DNA of 64,000 nucleotides from Talinum fruticosum (lineage: Eukaryota > Streptophyta > Magnoliopsida > Caryophyllales > Talinaceae): NCBI GenBank assembly GCA_021018815.1, contig JAITYX010000006.1, forward strand, positions 372,001 to 436,000, written 5' to 3'. The translations under genes were made by a program, and so were the position numbers. The notes below the pieces were generated by a model, which was not told the DNA's origin, searched no databases, and saw only the letters and a program-made list of their open reading frames with translations. Shown one piece after another: positions 1 to 11,450 of the stretch; within the stretch, counting starts at the first letter, position 1; the number at the start of each line of letters is the position of its first letter.

Positions 1-1406
1 TGACTATGAGGAAAGTCTAAGTCTAGATTGGACATAGAAAAGTACTAGCTCGAAAGTTACGTGGAAACCCTCCTCGGGCAGAAAACTACGGTCAGTGCTA
101 ATCCAAGCACCAAGTCAAATCCATTATTTTGAATCCATAAAATAAAGTAGAAAGACTCAAGCGGAATTGCTCTCTTAGACAATTCCTTACAAGATTTTCC
201 TAGACTCGAAATTCCCTTTACGAGTTATGGACAATCGAGCTGAGTTAACCCTTACAACTCGGTCAAGGGACCTTACTCAAAAAGTAAGAAAGAGTGTTTG
301 TAATAGATTACAAGACCTTACAACTCGGAAAGATGGTAAGTACAGAGTAGGAGTTGTAAGTAGAAGATTGAGTATGAAATACAATGACTTTTACTTAAGT
401 ACGTGTATTGAGAGTTTATCCAAGCAATCTTCAAGTCTTAAGAGTTGGGTTATATTTATAGATAACAAAGCAGATTAGTCTGTTGTGACTATATTCCGAC
501 TAGAAGTCCTTTATGACCGTTATAATGGTTTTTCCGAGTCACTCGGAAAATATCTATTAAGGTGTGAACGTTAGGCAACGACTCTTAACTCCTTTGGAAG
601 TCCCATTCCACTGGTGGTGTTTGAAAAGTAGGGTGAAAACCACCGTTGAGCTTAGCGTTGCAGTTTTCCAGCTTTGGAAACAGACAACCCTAACACAGAT
701 GTCTCGGCCTTCGATTAGAGGTAGAAAAAGCCTTGTCTGCTGGGGATTTGACATCTTCAAGCCGGTTTAGTTTTGTAATTCAAAAATAGGATAGCCTTGT
801 TTGAATAGCCTACAAAAGTAAATCAATTTGGTTCTCAAAGTATAAAATACTTTGGTCCAAGGTTAGACACGGATAATAATTTAATTAAGATAATTAAGTG
901 CATAATTATTTGAGTCCTAAAAAGAGTGGAATTTTCTGAGTCTAATATCCATTATACTCAAATTCCATCCGAGTCGATCTAGAGGTAAAGCAAGTCAAAT
1001 AAAGAACATCGAGTAAAAAGACTTGATCTAGACTACCAATGTTCAAATCAAACATGCTGACTTAAAAAGTTGAATTAACACAATAATTCAATCAAGCTTA
1101 GATCATAAAGTCGGATATGAGTTTATGCACATATGAGTGTTTGAACATGCAACAGATCCGAGTGTTGTCGGATCGACTCAAAACTCGTGGGTGAAATGAC
1201 AAGCAAGAATATGCTTTCCGAGTCGACCACAATCAATTGAGAACATATGCGATAGTTTCGTAGCACTCAAAAAGACGTTACATCACTCATAAAAGCTTTT
1301 ACAATAGATAGAATGACTTTTAATCAAAACGTTATAAGAGATGAAGTCTTACACCTAATTCTTTGATGGAACTCGGAATGATGTATATGTAAGGTCGGAG
1401 TCTTCA
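1..1406 (-). repeat. SIRE-like LTR A, cut by window edge
   Basis: The right end reads ...GAGTCTTCA at 1398-1406, the reverse complement of the family's 5' terminus (TGAAGACTC). The sequence matches the other minus-strand LTRs (14654, 17539, 57237) throughout. By comparison with those, about 80 bp at the left lie outside the window. A TATA-like box sits at 453-460. It abuts gag sequence at 1407, where no LTR normally lies, so it is probably a solo LTR or an LTR end inserted into gag. The other target duplication is off the window. Confidence 0.85.
453..460 (-). promoter_or_regulatory. TATA box of LTR A
   Basis: TATAAATA on the minus strand, at the same place as in the other SIRE-like LTRs of the window, just before the stretch that would be transcribed as R. 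Confidence 0.55.
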
Positions 1407-1768
1407 GCTGTCACTTTAGGACCCCATGATCTCTTTGGTAGACTTCTGATAATTTTTCTAAAAACTTCGACATGACAGATCTTTCTACCCGGATATTTGA
1501 GATTCTTGACAGTCTTAGTGAACTGAATGTACATCCGAGTGATATTCTCCTCGAGCTTCATTTTGAACAAGTCATACTTGTGAAGAAACCGACCGAATTG
1601 AGCTTACTTCACGTGGCTGGTTCCTTCATATGTTTTGACCAATGTGTCCCACACCTCTTTGGCTATGCCATAGGCTGACACTCTATTGTATTCTTTTGAG
1701 TTGATATCACACATCAAGTGTTTTATGGCTTTGAAGTTCTTCCTGATGTTTTTATTTTCTTCGATAGT
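1407..1768 (-). pseudogene. SIRE-like gag fragment (UBN2-type region)
   Basis: Reverse-strand sequence aligns with the gag of S2 (47490-47861) and S4 (54020-54280), the part encoding the helical capsid-like region of copia gag (UBN2-type). Stops and frameshifts leave only short open stretches. LTR A interrupts it on the left, and on the right it passes without a proper terminus into the middle of another LTR at about 1769. It is dead sequence; in an intact element the protein would form the virus-like particle. Confidence 0.75.
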
Positions 1769-2292
1769 TTAATCAACCTACAAAAGCAAATCAAAGTGGT
1801 AGTCAAAGTATAAAAATACTTTGATCCATGATTAGGCAACAATAATAATTAAATGAAAGTAATTAAACACTTAATTATCTCTAGTCTAAGAGAATGGAAT
1901 TTCGAGTCTAATATTCATTAGGTTCAAATTCCATCGTGAGTCAATCCTTAAAATGATCAAGTTAGTAAGAATAAAGAATCGAATACATACACTTGATCAA
2001 TTAAATAATTTCATTAAGTATGCTGAATTATAAAGTAGAATTAACATTGTAATTCATTTTCAGTATCAACACCACATCAGTACTCAAAATATCAAGTGTT
2101 TGAGAAATTATTTACTTATGACATTGTTTTAAGTTATTTCGAGTGAGTCGAAACCCAGTGAAGAGAGTTATGCTCGACCACTGGTTTCTAAGTGGGTTAC
2201 AAAAGAATGAAAACTTAGATATGAGTTTCTCAAAAGCTTAGAATGACTTACAATCAACTATATTGAGATACGGAGTTATACCCGAGTCTTCG
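1769..2292 (-). repeat. SIRE-like LTR fragment B
   Basis: Begins in the middle of the LTR (AACCTACAAAAG) and ends at the family's terminal motif, here decayed to GAGTCTTCG. Roughly the promoter-distal two thirds are missing. The gag-to-LTR junction has no target duplication, so it is a recombination or deletion junction rather than an insertion. Confidence 0.75.
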
Positions 2293-2880
2293 AGTCACAT
2301 GTTCAATGAGATGCTCGAAAGTGTTTTTTCCTCTTGACTTTTAGGCGGTTGGTCTATCGGTGAAAGGTGGAGTCAATTTGCTAGTGTGGGTAAAAAGAAT
2401 AGTTGAGATTTTTGCACGAAAATAGCTTGAATCCTAGCTAGGTCCGAGGTTACTACTTTTGTAGTCTAGTTGCACTAACCCAACAAAAGTAGGTGGTTAG
2501 AATAATTAGACTAACTCATGACCCTCGAAAGTGTGGCTTGAGTAGGTTTTAATGGTGCAACCGACCAATCCTAAATACTTGTATAAAATTTGGTAGGTTT
2601 AGGCTAGAATTAAATAATTAGTTTATTAAGTGATAAAATCGCAACCGGAGTAATGCTTTTATCGCTTTCTAGGATTAGTTTAATTACCATATATCTCATC
2701 CGCTCTTGGTCGCCTAGACGAAAAGTTTGAGATAAGTTCGATATTTGAAATACAACTCTCTATGGACAGGACCCGTGCTTGTTGTCTAGCTATAACTATA
2801 TCGTGCACTTACGGTCATAAATTTAAGACTTCTATTCTTCCCTAACACTATGAGACTATAATTTCTCTTTAAATACAAAA
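2293..2880. other. Unassigned sequence between SIRE fragments
   Basis: About 590 bp with no similarity to the SIRE-like or Tat-like families elsewhere in the window, and no long ORF. Near 2755-2830 a stretch (CTCTCTATGGACAGGACCCG then CGTGCACTTACGG) resembles a phrase I recall from the 3' part of some plant gypsy LTRs, so it may be part of another LTR. Termini and target duplications were not found. Confidence 0.3.
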
Positions 2881-3234
2881 GAATCAGAATTGGACTTTTC
2901 CTTCTAAGTAAAAATGTACCTAGCTAGATCATGGTTTGAGAATTTAAGAAAGTAGTTGATTACCTCCGGAGGATGTATTTCCTCCTTATATGATGCTTCA
3001 TTTTATGACCCCGATTCACCTTCCGAGTCTTTCGGAGCCATAAGACACTTTGAATCATCATGTATGTCTTCATCTTCTTCGATTTATCATCGGTCCATGT
3101 GGCAACCATAGCCTTTTTCTCCTTTCTGTCCTTGCTCCTTTTTGGATAGTCCTTGACTATGTGCTCTTTGCTGCCATACTCAAAACAACCAGAGTTCTTA
3201 GTCACATTTAAATTTGAAAGAGATAATAATGATC
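2881..3234 (-). pseudogene. SIRE-like gag fragment with damaged zinc knuckle
   Basis: The open stretch 2960-3205 (81 codons, minus) holds the gag nucleocapsid motif. In S1 the motif is CFECGSKEHIVKDC, a CX2CX4HX4C knuckle. Here it reads CFEYGSKEHIVKDY, so two of three cysteines are tyrosine (TGT to TAT, a G to A change). The basic tail (KRSKDRKEKKA) follows. Sequence to 2881 matches the gag C-terminal part of S2 near 46920-47000. The right side passes into Tat-like sequence near 3234. Confidence 0.8.
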
Positions 3235-3289
3235 CTAAGAGAAAAGAAAATGATATGCTCTTTTACTTGGATGCACTTAAAGAATGTAA

Positions 3290-4230
3290 ATTGACCAAAG
3301 TGAAATGCAACGATGCCAACTGAGTCCCTTAGATTGGGATAAATTTAATTTGGCTAAATGTAAACAAAGACTCACCAAATTTGAGATAAATTTGACTTGG
3401 CTAAATGCATCAAAAGACACACCTATCTTGAGATGAGTTTTAATTTGGCTAAAGCAAAAGCGAACTCACCTAATTAGAGATGAATTTCATTTTGCGAATA
3501 CAAACAAAGACTTACCTAATTTGAGATCTAATTGAGATGAATTTTAATTTGAATAAATGTAAACAAAGACTCACCTTATTAGAGATGAATTTTAAATTGG
3601 CTAAATGTAAATAAAAGATTGACCTATATGAGATGGATTTTAAATGGGGTTAATGCAAATAAAAGATTCACCTATTTTGAGATGAATTTGAAATTTGGCA
3701 AATGCAAATATGGACTCGCCTATTGGAGATATATTCTAATTTAGGCTAATGCAAATGAAAGACCTAACTATTTTGGGATGAAATTTGAATTTGGCTAATG
3801 CAAAAATGGACTCATCTATTTGAGATGGATTTTATTTCACCTAAATGCAAACAAAGATTCACCTCGTTTAAGATGAATTTTACTTCGGGTAAATGAAAAT
3901 AAAAGACTCTCCAAATTAGTGATGAATTTCAATTTTGCTAAATGCAAATGAAGACTCACCTACTTTGAGATGAATTTTAAATTGGGCTAATGCAAATAAA
4001 AGATTCACGTGTCTTGAGATGAATTTGAAATTTGGCTAATTCAAAAAGAGACTATCCTATTTGAGATGAATTTCAATTTTAGCTAATGCAAAATAGACTT
4101 ACCTATTTGAGATGAATTTAAAATTTTGGCTAATTCAAAAATGGACTCACCTATTTGAGATGAATTTTAATTTGTCTAATGCAAAATGGACTCCCTATTT
4201 GAGATTAATTTTATTTTTGGCAAAATGAAA
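3290..4230 (-). repeat. Degenerate tandem array, ~48 bp units
   Basis: About 18 units, each containing AAAGACTCACCTATTTGAGA followed by a TGAATTTTAATTTGGCTAA-like half and A-rich spacer. Successive copies are 42-52 bp apart and differ by many substitutions and small indels. The same unit, reversed, forms the array at 31060-31720 in E1. Tat-type gypsy elements are known for internal tandem repeats that can seed satellites. Here the array lies in a non-coding internal region. Confidence 0.85.
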
Positions 4231-4990
4231 ACAATGCAAGTATGCTAACAATCAAAAGCCAAAACCTAAAACTGATTGAAGAAAGGAGAGGGGGTCAAAC
4301 AAGAGACCCACCACGGTTGACCGGAGGAGGCCGAGTGCCGGCTATGGCCGATGGCCGGTGACTAAAAAGAAAAAGTTGAGATTGAGGATTGTTTTATACT
4401 GACTTGAAAATACAATTAATGGACTAACTAAAAAGGAGAGGTAAATTTGGACTTTTGTCTAAAATGTAGAAATTGGAACGACTCAAGAAGGTTTATTATT
4501 TTCTTTTATTTTTATAGCCATGCAAAGATTATTTAATGAATCCGGTTAAACTAAAAGGCTCACAAGAAAAAGGTTAGATATTAAAAACAACCACATTCCT
4601 TTAAAGCATTCATATGAAGAGAAAGGGACTACCTAAACAACCAAGGATCTATCCATAAAAAGAGGGATAAATCTAAGTCAAATACATGGTGTCTCACACT
4701 CCAAGAATTTAGTCCTTCATGGGGTGCACGACAGGGAAAACCATGAATTCTAAGCGCCTCATAGTTAAAAACCAAAAAAACATGCTATGAGTAGAGAGTA
4801 ACCACCTTTCCAATAATATAGCCTACGTGGGCTAACCGGGTCGATAGTTCAACATCTTCAAAAATGTTTTTAAGGGCAAAGCCTATGGTTGAAATTAAAA
4901 GCAACTATGTCCAAGGCTGTCTAATTCAAAACACATTTAGAAAACTCATAACTCAAATTTTCCAGTCTCACCCTCTTAATAAGTGACACA

Positions 4991-5008
4991 TCCCCAGTGG
5001 AGTCACCA
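4991..5008 (-). other. Primer-binding site of E2
   Basis: Minus strand TGGTGACTCCACTGGGGA, starting with TGG (complement of a tRNA CCA end), one base inside the LTR end. The degenerate counterpart in E1 is at 30474-30493. I do not assign the tRNA. Confidence 0.65.
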
Positions 5009-5009
5009 C

Positions 5010-6200
5010 TATAGGAACCATGACCCGTCCCCGTAGGGAACTCTGTTGGATCGAGTTTCCCGTGAATGTCGTCTCTCTTATCTTTGAAGATTCTTTTTGA
5101 AAATTAAGTTTTGAAATTGGATTTGGAAAGTAGGGTCTGCCTCTTATTAAGATTATTCATTCTCGGCTGCAAAGCTCTCAAGCAAAATAGATAAACTCGG
5201 CGAGGCCGAGAGTTAAGCCTCGCCTCTAGCTGGCGCCGGCGTCGGCCAACAACAGCTGGAGTCCAACGCCCGCTATAGGGCTATCACTTAGAAATCAGTC
5301 TCCGCCTTATATCTTATTAGGCTGTCAAAATGAAACCCAAATTTTCATATTTTTAACCAAAAATGCCGAGAAGCGAGATAGAGAGAAATGAAATAAAAAG
5401 TAGGGAGTCACTAGTTAGTTTTAGGAATAAAAAAACTAACAAAAAAAAAATTACTCTTAGAATCTTAGTATGGAAAAACTAAGCTTTAAAAAGTTTTCGA
5501 AATAGACTCCATCGGTCTAACCAAGAATCCGGTCTTCGGGGATGAAGGTACGAAATAAACACGGATGTTCTCTATTCCAGTTGTCAACGGACGTCCTTTA
5601 CTAGTTTAATTTGTGAGTTAAAAAATGAGTTGAAACAGTCAAGCAAACAACATTGGAAGTGCAGTAAATTAAATCAAACAAGCAATGCTAAGAAAGCAAG
5701 AAACAATCCGATAGAGAAAGCGAAAAGAAATAAAACTTACAAGTGGGAAGGGAGGAATTAAAAGCGATTACATCTTGATCCACAATATGAAAGGCGGTCA
5801 AAAGCATAAATAAATAAACCCTAAAAGATAGCGAAGGTTGATTTGATGCCCTCGAGGTTATCCTACTTGCTGAGTTTAGATCACAATCTAAATCGACACC
5901 ATAACGACAGGGTTGTGAGCTCAAAGAAGGATATTTTCTAGATTTTGTGAGGCGAGGTAGTGTGTAATAGTATGGTAAAAATGGAGGGATTAGGAAATGG
6001 AAGAGAGAAATCTCGAGTGTCTTGAGTTGATGTAGTAGCTAACTCAAAATTCGGTAGTGTATATCTTACGAATCAGCCATCTCTAAAATGAGGGGTTAGG
6101 TGCTCCATTTATAGAAGCGAAATAGGGTACAAAATCAAACCAAAAATGCTTTAAGCCTCTAGAAACCAACTGAATCAATCTTGGATTTGCAGGCATGGAT
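5010..6200 (-). repeat. Tat-like 5' LTR of E2, truncated
   Basis: Starts TATAGGAACC (decayed from TGTAGGAACC) next to the primer site and follows the LTRs of E3 and E1: GGAACC end, GC-rich stretch, conserved block around 5480-5620, then a TATA-like motif at 6106-6113. About 0.8 kb of the promoter-distal part is missing, where CACTA-derived sequence begins. The right boundary is uncertain by about 100 bp. Confidence 0.75.
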
Positions 6201-6212
6201 GAAGGGGATAAA

Positions 6213-6760
6213 CTAGATAAAATCTTCTAAACCGGGAATCCTGGCTAGGGAACCGAGAAGACAGGCGTAGGTAACACTCAAAAAGTGGCGCCGGTCAAAA
6301 TGGGCTTCCATGTCTCGGTTGTGGTGATTTAAGCCATGAAACGCGACGTCAATCAAAACAACATCGTACGGACATCTCGGGTTCCATGCCTCGATGGTCA
6401 ACCATCCAATACAGCTTTTCAAAATTAGGATCCTCATTTTCGACAAGCATTCCCAAGGAGAAGGGTGGGGTCTCCTCAACAAACTCACACACATCTTCAC
6501 AATCCACAGCGAGCAACGTGCCTTTTTCCTTAAAGGACAATAGACCGCTTATCGTTGGCGGGTCCTCAACGTAGAGCAATTGTCTTGCTTTGGATCTTAT
6601 AACGAATTGATCCCCATTAGGCGCTTCTCTTGTGAGATCGACCATCGTGAATCCTTTCTCATCAACTCGGACACCGTTATTATCGTCAACCAATTTGCAC
6701 CGCAAAACGGGCTCACGGAAGTCAACACGGTCTACCTCCCATATCTCCTTAATGACTCAG
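6213..6760 (-). pseudogene. CACTA (En/Spm) transposase fragment, DUF4216-like
   Basis: Reading from 6760 leftwards the frame is open for about 135 codons to 6349. It shows the DUF4216-type arrangement found C-terminal in plant CACTA transposases: a VIKEIWEVD lead, then CKLVDDNNGVRVDEKGFTMV, then a QLLYVEDPP strand motif. Acidic sequence (EDVCEFVEETPP) follows and the frame is lost before 6340. E3's 3' LTR starts at 6761 within this coding sequence, so E3 inserted into the CACTA element. The rest of the transposase and the TIRs are not visible. 6213-6348 may be transposase tail or E2 LTR. Confidence 0.75.
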
Positions 6761-8762
6761 TGTAGGAACCCACGGCCGCGCGACCCAAAACCGAGAGCTG
6801 GCTGGGCTTTCTCACGTGCCTCTTTTGTGATAAAGGTTTTTGAAAATGGAAAAAATGATTTAAGGTTTTGAAGATGGATTTTAGAAAGTGGGGATGAGCC
6901 TTTTACTAAGAGTCCCAAATTTTATTAAGTCGAATTAACAAGTTAAATTATATTGAATTGATTGGCATTTTATTAATTATTTAACTTTTATAAATTATTT
7001 TCAAAATTGTCGGGACATTATTTCCTAATTAAAGGACAAATAAAATTAGAAACAAGGTTTTCTACCGTGAGGCTTTAGGTATAGAACAGTGTGAAAACAC
7101 CGGTCTAGACCAAAGCCTCGTTGTTGACCACTCAATGCAGCCAACAGCCTGCACTTGGCGGTCATAGGCCTGGGTTGACACGGTTAGCGTTTGCCTCTAG
7201 CCTGGTAGGCAGATACAATTTTTTTTTTTTTTACCATACAACCAGAAAAGAACCGAGATGCAATTTTTATCGACAATAAGACAAAAGGGAGTCGGTAGTC
7301 AATTTTAGGAAGAAAACTAACAAAACATAAAAAATAAAAATTGCTCTTTCCATCTTAGTATGGAAAAACTAAAATCGGAAGAGGCTAAAATTGGCTCCAT
7401 CGGTGTTTTAACCGAGAATTAGATCCAGCGGTGAGGGTATGAAATGTAGTGAAAACACTTCCATTCCACCCATCCGAAGACGACCATTACTAGTTTGCTT
7501 AGTACATTAAAATAACGTACTACACACAAACATGCAATATACTAAAACGATAAATAAAAGCAACAAAATAGAACCAAAGGAAATCCGATAAAGAAAGAAA
7601 AAAGAAAAGAAAAACGAAAAATTGAAAGATTACATCGGGTGGGGAGGAATTAAAAATAACGATTACATCTCTTTAATCAAGAACACAAAAAGCGGTAAAT
7701 GAAGCATAAAAATAATATAAACCGTTTGAAAGCTGCACGATTGCCCTTAGGCTGTCCCACCTTGCTAATCTGGATGTCTATGGTGGATATCCTTATGTGA
7801 CAACGATAAGTCAAATAAAAGCGCTTGTTTTTGTGAACTATATATGTAGGGAATAGGAATGATAAGTTGAATAAGTGCCAAGAGATCGGAATAATCGAAT
7901 ATTCTTTACCTCTTTGCACGGATTCAATGGAGATAAGTAGAGAAAAGATGAATGGTTGATAGTAATTTAAGCAGAGTAACATTTAGGTATGAGTGCTCTG
8001 GTTAGCTTTCTACAGACATTACGTATAAGAGAAGTCGTATGGGAATGAGAATGAAGGCTCTCTATTTATAGGGAGAGACCTAGGTCATAAATGACCTAGG
8101 TTTGCATGCAGCCTGTCGTCCAAAACAGATGGAAATAAAACCACGCCAATAAATCAAGAGATTGAACCAAATAAAAAGATAAAATCGAATAGAACCCAGC
8201 TCGCATGCGCCGACCACCTGCGCTCTCCTAGGGTTTCGTGCCCTACCATCTTTCCAAAGGATTCTCTAAGCCAAAACATAGTGTTTCACTTAAAACTCCG
8301 GGATTGCGTGCGCCGGCCATGACAGCGTTTTGAGGGGAAAAGCTCCTAGTATCGTGTGGACTGTTGTGTGGAGCTTAAACGCAACACATTGATGCTCGTG
8401 ATCATGAAATACAACGCTTTAACATCGTCTTAAGGTCTTCGACTCCTTGTCCGATTGGACAAAAGTAAAATGTAGTATTCGAACTTGGAATTTCTCGGCA
8501 CACAGTTGTGGACTCTGTTGTCTCTGAAGGCTTCGCCCGGTTCTTGGATCGACCGAAAGAAAGGGGGTTTATGGATCGACCTAAGGCAAAAGGCTGTTTA
8601 TTTGGTGCTCGGGGTTCATTATGGTTTATTGGCTTATGTGTACCAATCGAATCACAGTCCAAGATCCAAATCCTCAAACAAGACTCAGGATTTCATCATT
8701 GGGCCAACAGGATAAAATACGGAATTAAAGAGATAAGAGACGACAGCTTTTAGGTATCTACA
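6761..8762 (-). repeat. Tat-like 3' LTR of E3, complete
   Basis: 2002 bp, bounded by TGTAGGAACC and ...GGTATCTACA, so in element orientation it runs TGTAGATACC...GGTTCCTACA. Its ends and blocks match E1's LTRs. A TATA box is at 8063-8070. Poly-T lies at 7218-7231. The sequence just right (8763-8830) matches what precedes E1's 3' LTR, which identifies this as a 3' LTR with internal sequence on the right. Confidence 0.85.
8063..8070 (-). promoter_or_regulatory. TATA box of E3 LTR
   Basis: TATAAATA on the minus strand within CTCTCCCTATAAATAGAGAG, at the same LTR position as the boxes in E1 (29458, 34462). Confidence 0.6.
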
Positions 8763-9402
8763 GTTAGCCTCTACTTTAACCAAGTCTATAAATACAAACG
8801 GTCAAAGTAGACACTAAAGGGTGCGTACCTCGATTTTTGATATTAGGTATTGTGTGATGCTTGGAATTAATTGTAAACAAACTTGAACTCTAAAATGGCA
8901 CCTGAACTTGATTGCGATGCATGCGTTCTCAAGTTAAGTAAGAGGATCCTTAGCGTGGCTTGATCGAGCCCGAAGCTTGGTATATTTTGATGCTTGAAAC
9001 TTCTATCGTTCTTTAATCTGAAGCTTGGCTAAATGATCTTTGTACTAACATACTTGTTAGTGTATGATCAAATTGATAAAAGCTTAGTGTTTTACTTGAA
9101 TAATTAAGTCGAAAATAGATTAAAAATCCAATACAAAAAAGTTGGTTGGTGGATCCGAAAACTCCTCGTTGCATGCACAAGATGCAAAAGAGCTACATGA
9201 CATGGTTGATGGGACTTTACAAGCTAGGTCAAGAAGCTAGGGCTGCCAAGTTGTCACCCATGGCACATCATATAACCTCATGGCCGGCACTCGGGCACCC
9301 TTTGGCGGCGTGGCCCTCGGCGTACTGCGTCGGATTCCCTTTGTCTCGCACTACTTGCTTGACCCTTGTCTTGTATGGTTGGCTTCGTTGACCTAGTTTG
9401 CC
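8763..9402 (-). other. E3 region before 3' LTR (polypurine tract, untranslated)
   Basis: The minus strand just before the LTR reads AAAGTAGAGGCTAAC, a purine-rich candidate polypurine tract with a similar copy (GTGCGGGCTAAC) before E1's 3' LTR. The rest has no ORF that I can support. From about 9130 the sequence belongs to the upstream region of the plus-strand gene-like unit that follows. Confidence 0.5.
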
Positions 9403-9410
9403 TATAAAAG
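9403..9410 (+). promoter_or_regulatory. TATA-like box upstream of PMD pseudogene 1
   Basis: CCTATAAAAGGGG on the plus strand, followed by a pyrimidine-rich leader (9430-9490) of the kind seen in plant 5' UTRs, and an ATG at 9544. It points away from the 3' LTR, antisense to E3. Confidence 0.45.
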
Positions 9411-9543
9411 GGGTACTTGGTGTGTTCATTTTGCACACTTATTCTTATTCTTACTCTTGCATTCCACTTGTGCTCTCTTATTTTGCTTTTTCTTGAAAAC
9501 TAGTTGGTTCTCAAAATCTCTTCTTCCAAAATATCTAGGAGAA

Positions 9544-11450
9544 ATGCCCATCCTGTCGGGAGGTCCGAAGTTAAGAGACTTGTTAACGAAAACTTGCTTG
9601 AACGAGAATGGCGACCATAGAACGAGTGGAACCCGAGGGACCTCTTCGTCGAGGCTGAGAGTCACGTTTGTTTGCTGGCCATCACTCCTTCGAGTAAACT
9701 AGTTAGCTTAAATTTCTTCTTTTAGTCATTGAGAATAGCTCTTCAACAACAAAAAAAAAAAATCTTATTGGAATTTTGTCTTGCGTAAAGGCTTGACTCG
9801 AGTAGTGGAGTTGTCCCTAAACTCATGGAGACGCGTAAGAAGATGTCATGCATAGCGTCGAGTTTGGTCCCCTTTACTTTACTTTTTACCACATTACCGA
9901 CAAAAGGGAGAGGGATCCCATTAGGGCCATTAGTGAGCCCTTTTAAGACACTACCAAGCACTTTTCACCTTCCCTACGGGAAATGACCATAACGCCTTTT
10001 GATTTTGTCGTTTTATCCAGTTTGGGCTTCTGGGAGAGCATCTAGCCTACGACCGAAACTTGTATAAAGACTAGGACTATCCTTGTCACGTCTTTGGCCC
10101 CGTAGACGATAGATTTCCTCATGATAATTTGTTTAAGTATTGTGTCCTTTTTAAGGCCTTTCGTTCTTGCTATCTCATTTGTTGACAAAATTTGAATGTA
10201 GGCTAACTTTCATCCTTGGGCCTAACTCCAACTCCCTCTAAGGGTCATTGTTTCATGGGAATTGAGTGAAAGGAGGATCTTATCTGAAGGTCCTTTTGGA
10301 TTTTATTGATATCTAGAGGGAGGGTCACACCTCAAATTCGGGTCAACACGTGGCCTCTATTTGTTCCGATTGATCCACCTCCGACCGTGTTCTACTTTCA
10401 CTCCCTTCATTAAAGTGAGTAAGCAGCTGCTATTGTGGGGTATCCTTTTACCTCATTTCTAAACTTGAATGCATACTATGCCCACTATGCAACATGGATC
10501 ATGACCCAACCGATGAGCTATAAACTATTTCCTTATCATAGTTGAATTTCTTGCGTGGAAATTAACTTCATCTTTTAGCACCTCACACCAACAGACATCC
10601 ATATCCAAAGCCTTGACGTGGATGTTACTCTTCTCGAGGAATCTCCTTGTTACGTAAGAATTCTCGAAATCCCGGAGGAAGAATGTGTTGGGCATCCTTT
10701 CCTAAGGAATTGACGAGGGGTAAGAATTCATGCTTTTTACTTCTAGTTCTATGCTAAAAGTATACTTGGCTAACACCATAATATTGGTTTTCATAGTATG
10801 ATCAAGAACAATCCCGGACTATGTCCATCAATCTTCACTTTGCTCTATAGGGAATCCAAAACATCCTTACTCGGGCGATCCTTCCCTACTTTTTGGGTAA
10901 GTCCTTAATTAGTGGAGTGCTAATTTTGTTGAGCTTTTAGTTAGTGCTAATTGCCCAATCATTCTTGTAGAGGCGCCGATCTAGAGCACCTCCCTCTAGT
11001 AGTCTTCCTCATGTACTTGTGGCAAAAACTCACCCATCCGGCCAGCAAGTAGCTTCTAGTAGTACTCGCTAGACAACGTTCTTCACGACGTTCTTCATAG
11101 TGTGCGCATCACATGAGTGCTTCGAGGCTCGACCGATCACTTCTAATCCTATTGCTTCCGATGCGTGACCTAGATTTTCTTAGGAGAGCTTTAACAGCTT
11201 GCCTTGTAGGCTTTCAACTGTCATGGAAATCCTCTTTATTTCCCTCGGTCTTCGTACAGTAGCCAACCCATGAAGTTTCGCCATCATGAGATAATGGAGG
11301 TAACTCTTATCAAGGTGATAAAGGTGGCCGGTTCTCCATATCCGTCTCAAAGGACTTCGGGCATTACATCTTTGATGACGATTCTGATGACGTTACTCGA
11401 AGATTCCTTTCGCTTTAATCATTGATGGTTAGAGAGTCCCTTGTAGGGTG
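9544..11450 (+). pseudogene. Plant mobile domain (PMD)-like pseudogene 1
   Basis: The plus strand aligns from about 9765 with the better preserved fragment at 61912. Shared motifs include the FHLP(Y/F)GEM core and the following VVLSSLG stretch (9970-10025), typical of plant mobile domain proteins (MAIN/MAIL-related, often carried by transposons). Similarity to copy 2 returns at 10480-10560 and 11290-11440. Many stops and frameshifts are present. The ATG at 9544 starts a short open stretch (MPILSGGPKLRDLL) whose link to the domain I cannot prove. It lies antisense within E3, so it is probably an additional ORF of the Tat-like element. Function unknown. Confidence 0.6.

Larger units (their letters stand above)
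3235..5009 (-). mobile_element. E2: internal region of a Tat-like LTR retrotransposon
   Basis: The reverse strand matches E1 (30474-31760) in order: primer-binding site, an untranslated or gag-like stretch (4235-4990), then a tandem array and a short conserved tail at 3240-3290. The left end is truncated against SIRE gag. No pol and no intact ORF are present. The match to E1 and the 5' LTR on the right fix the orientation. The element is probably non-autonomous or heavily deleted. Confidence 0.7.

Noticed and set aside
3290..4230. CRISPR-like repeat array
   Set aside because: Units are contiguous, diverged and A/T-rich, with no unique spacers of constant length; the context is a plant retrotransposon.
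5688..5924. Minus-strand ORF with hydrophobic stretch in the E2 LTR
   Set aside because: It lies inside an LTR and has no counterpart frame in the E3 or E1 LTRs; chance reading.
7677..7982. 101-codon minus-strand ORF in the E3 LTR
   Set aside because: LTR sequence; not conserved as a reading frame in other LTR copies.
8763..8767. Right-hand target duplication for the E3 LTR (GTTAG against CTCAG on the left)
   Set aside because: Only three of five bases agree, and 8763 onwards is internal element sequence, so the true second copy lies beyond the missing 5' LTR.
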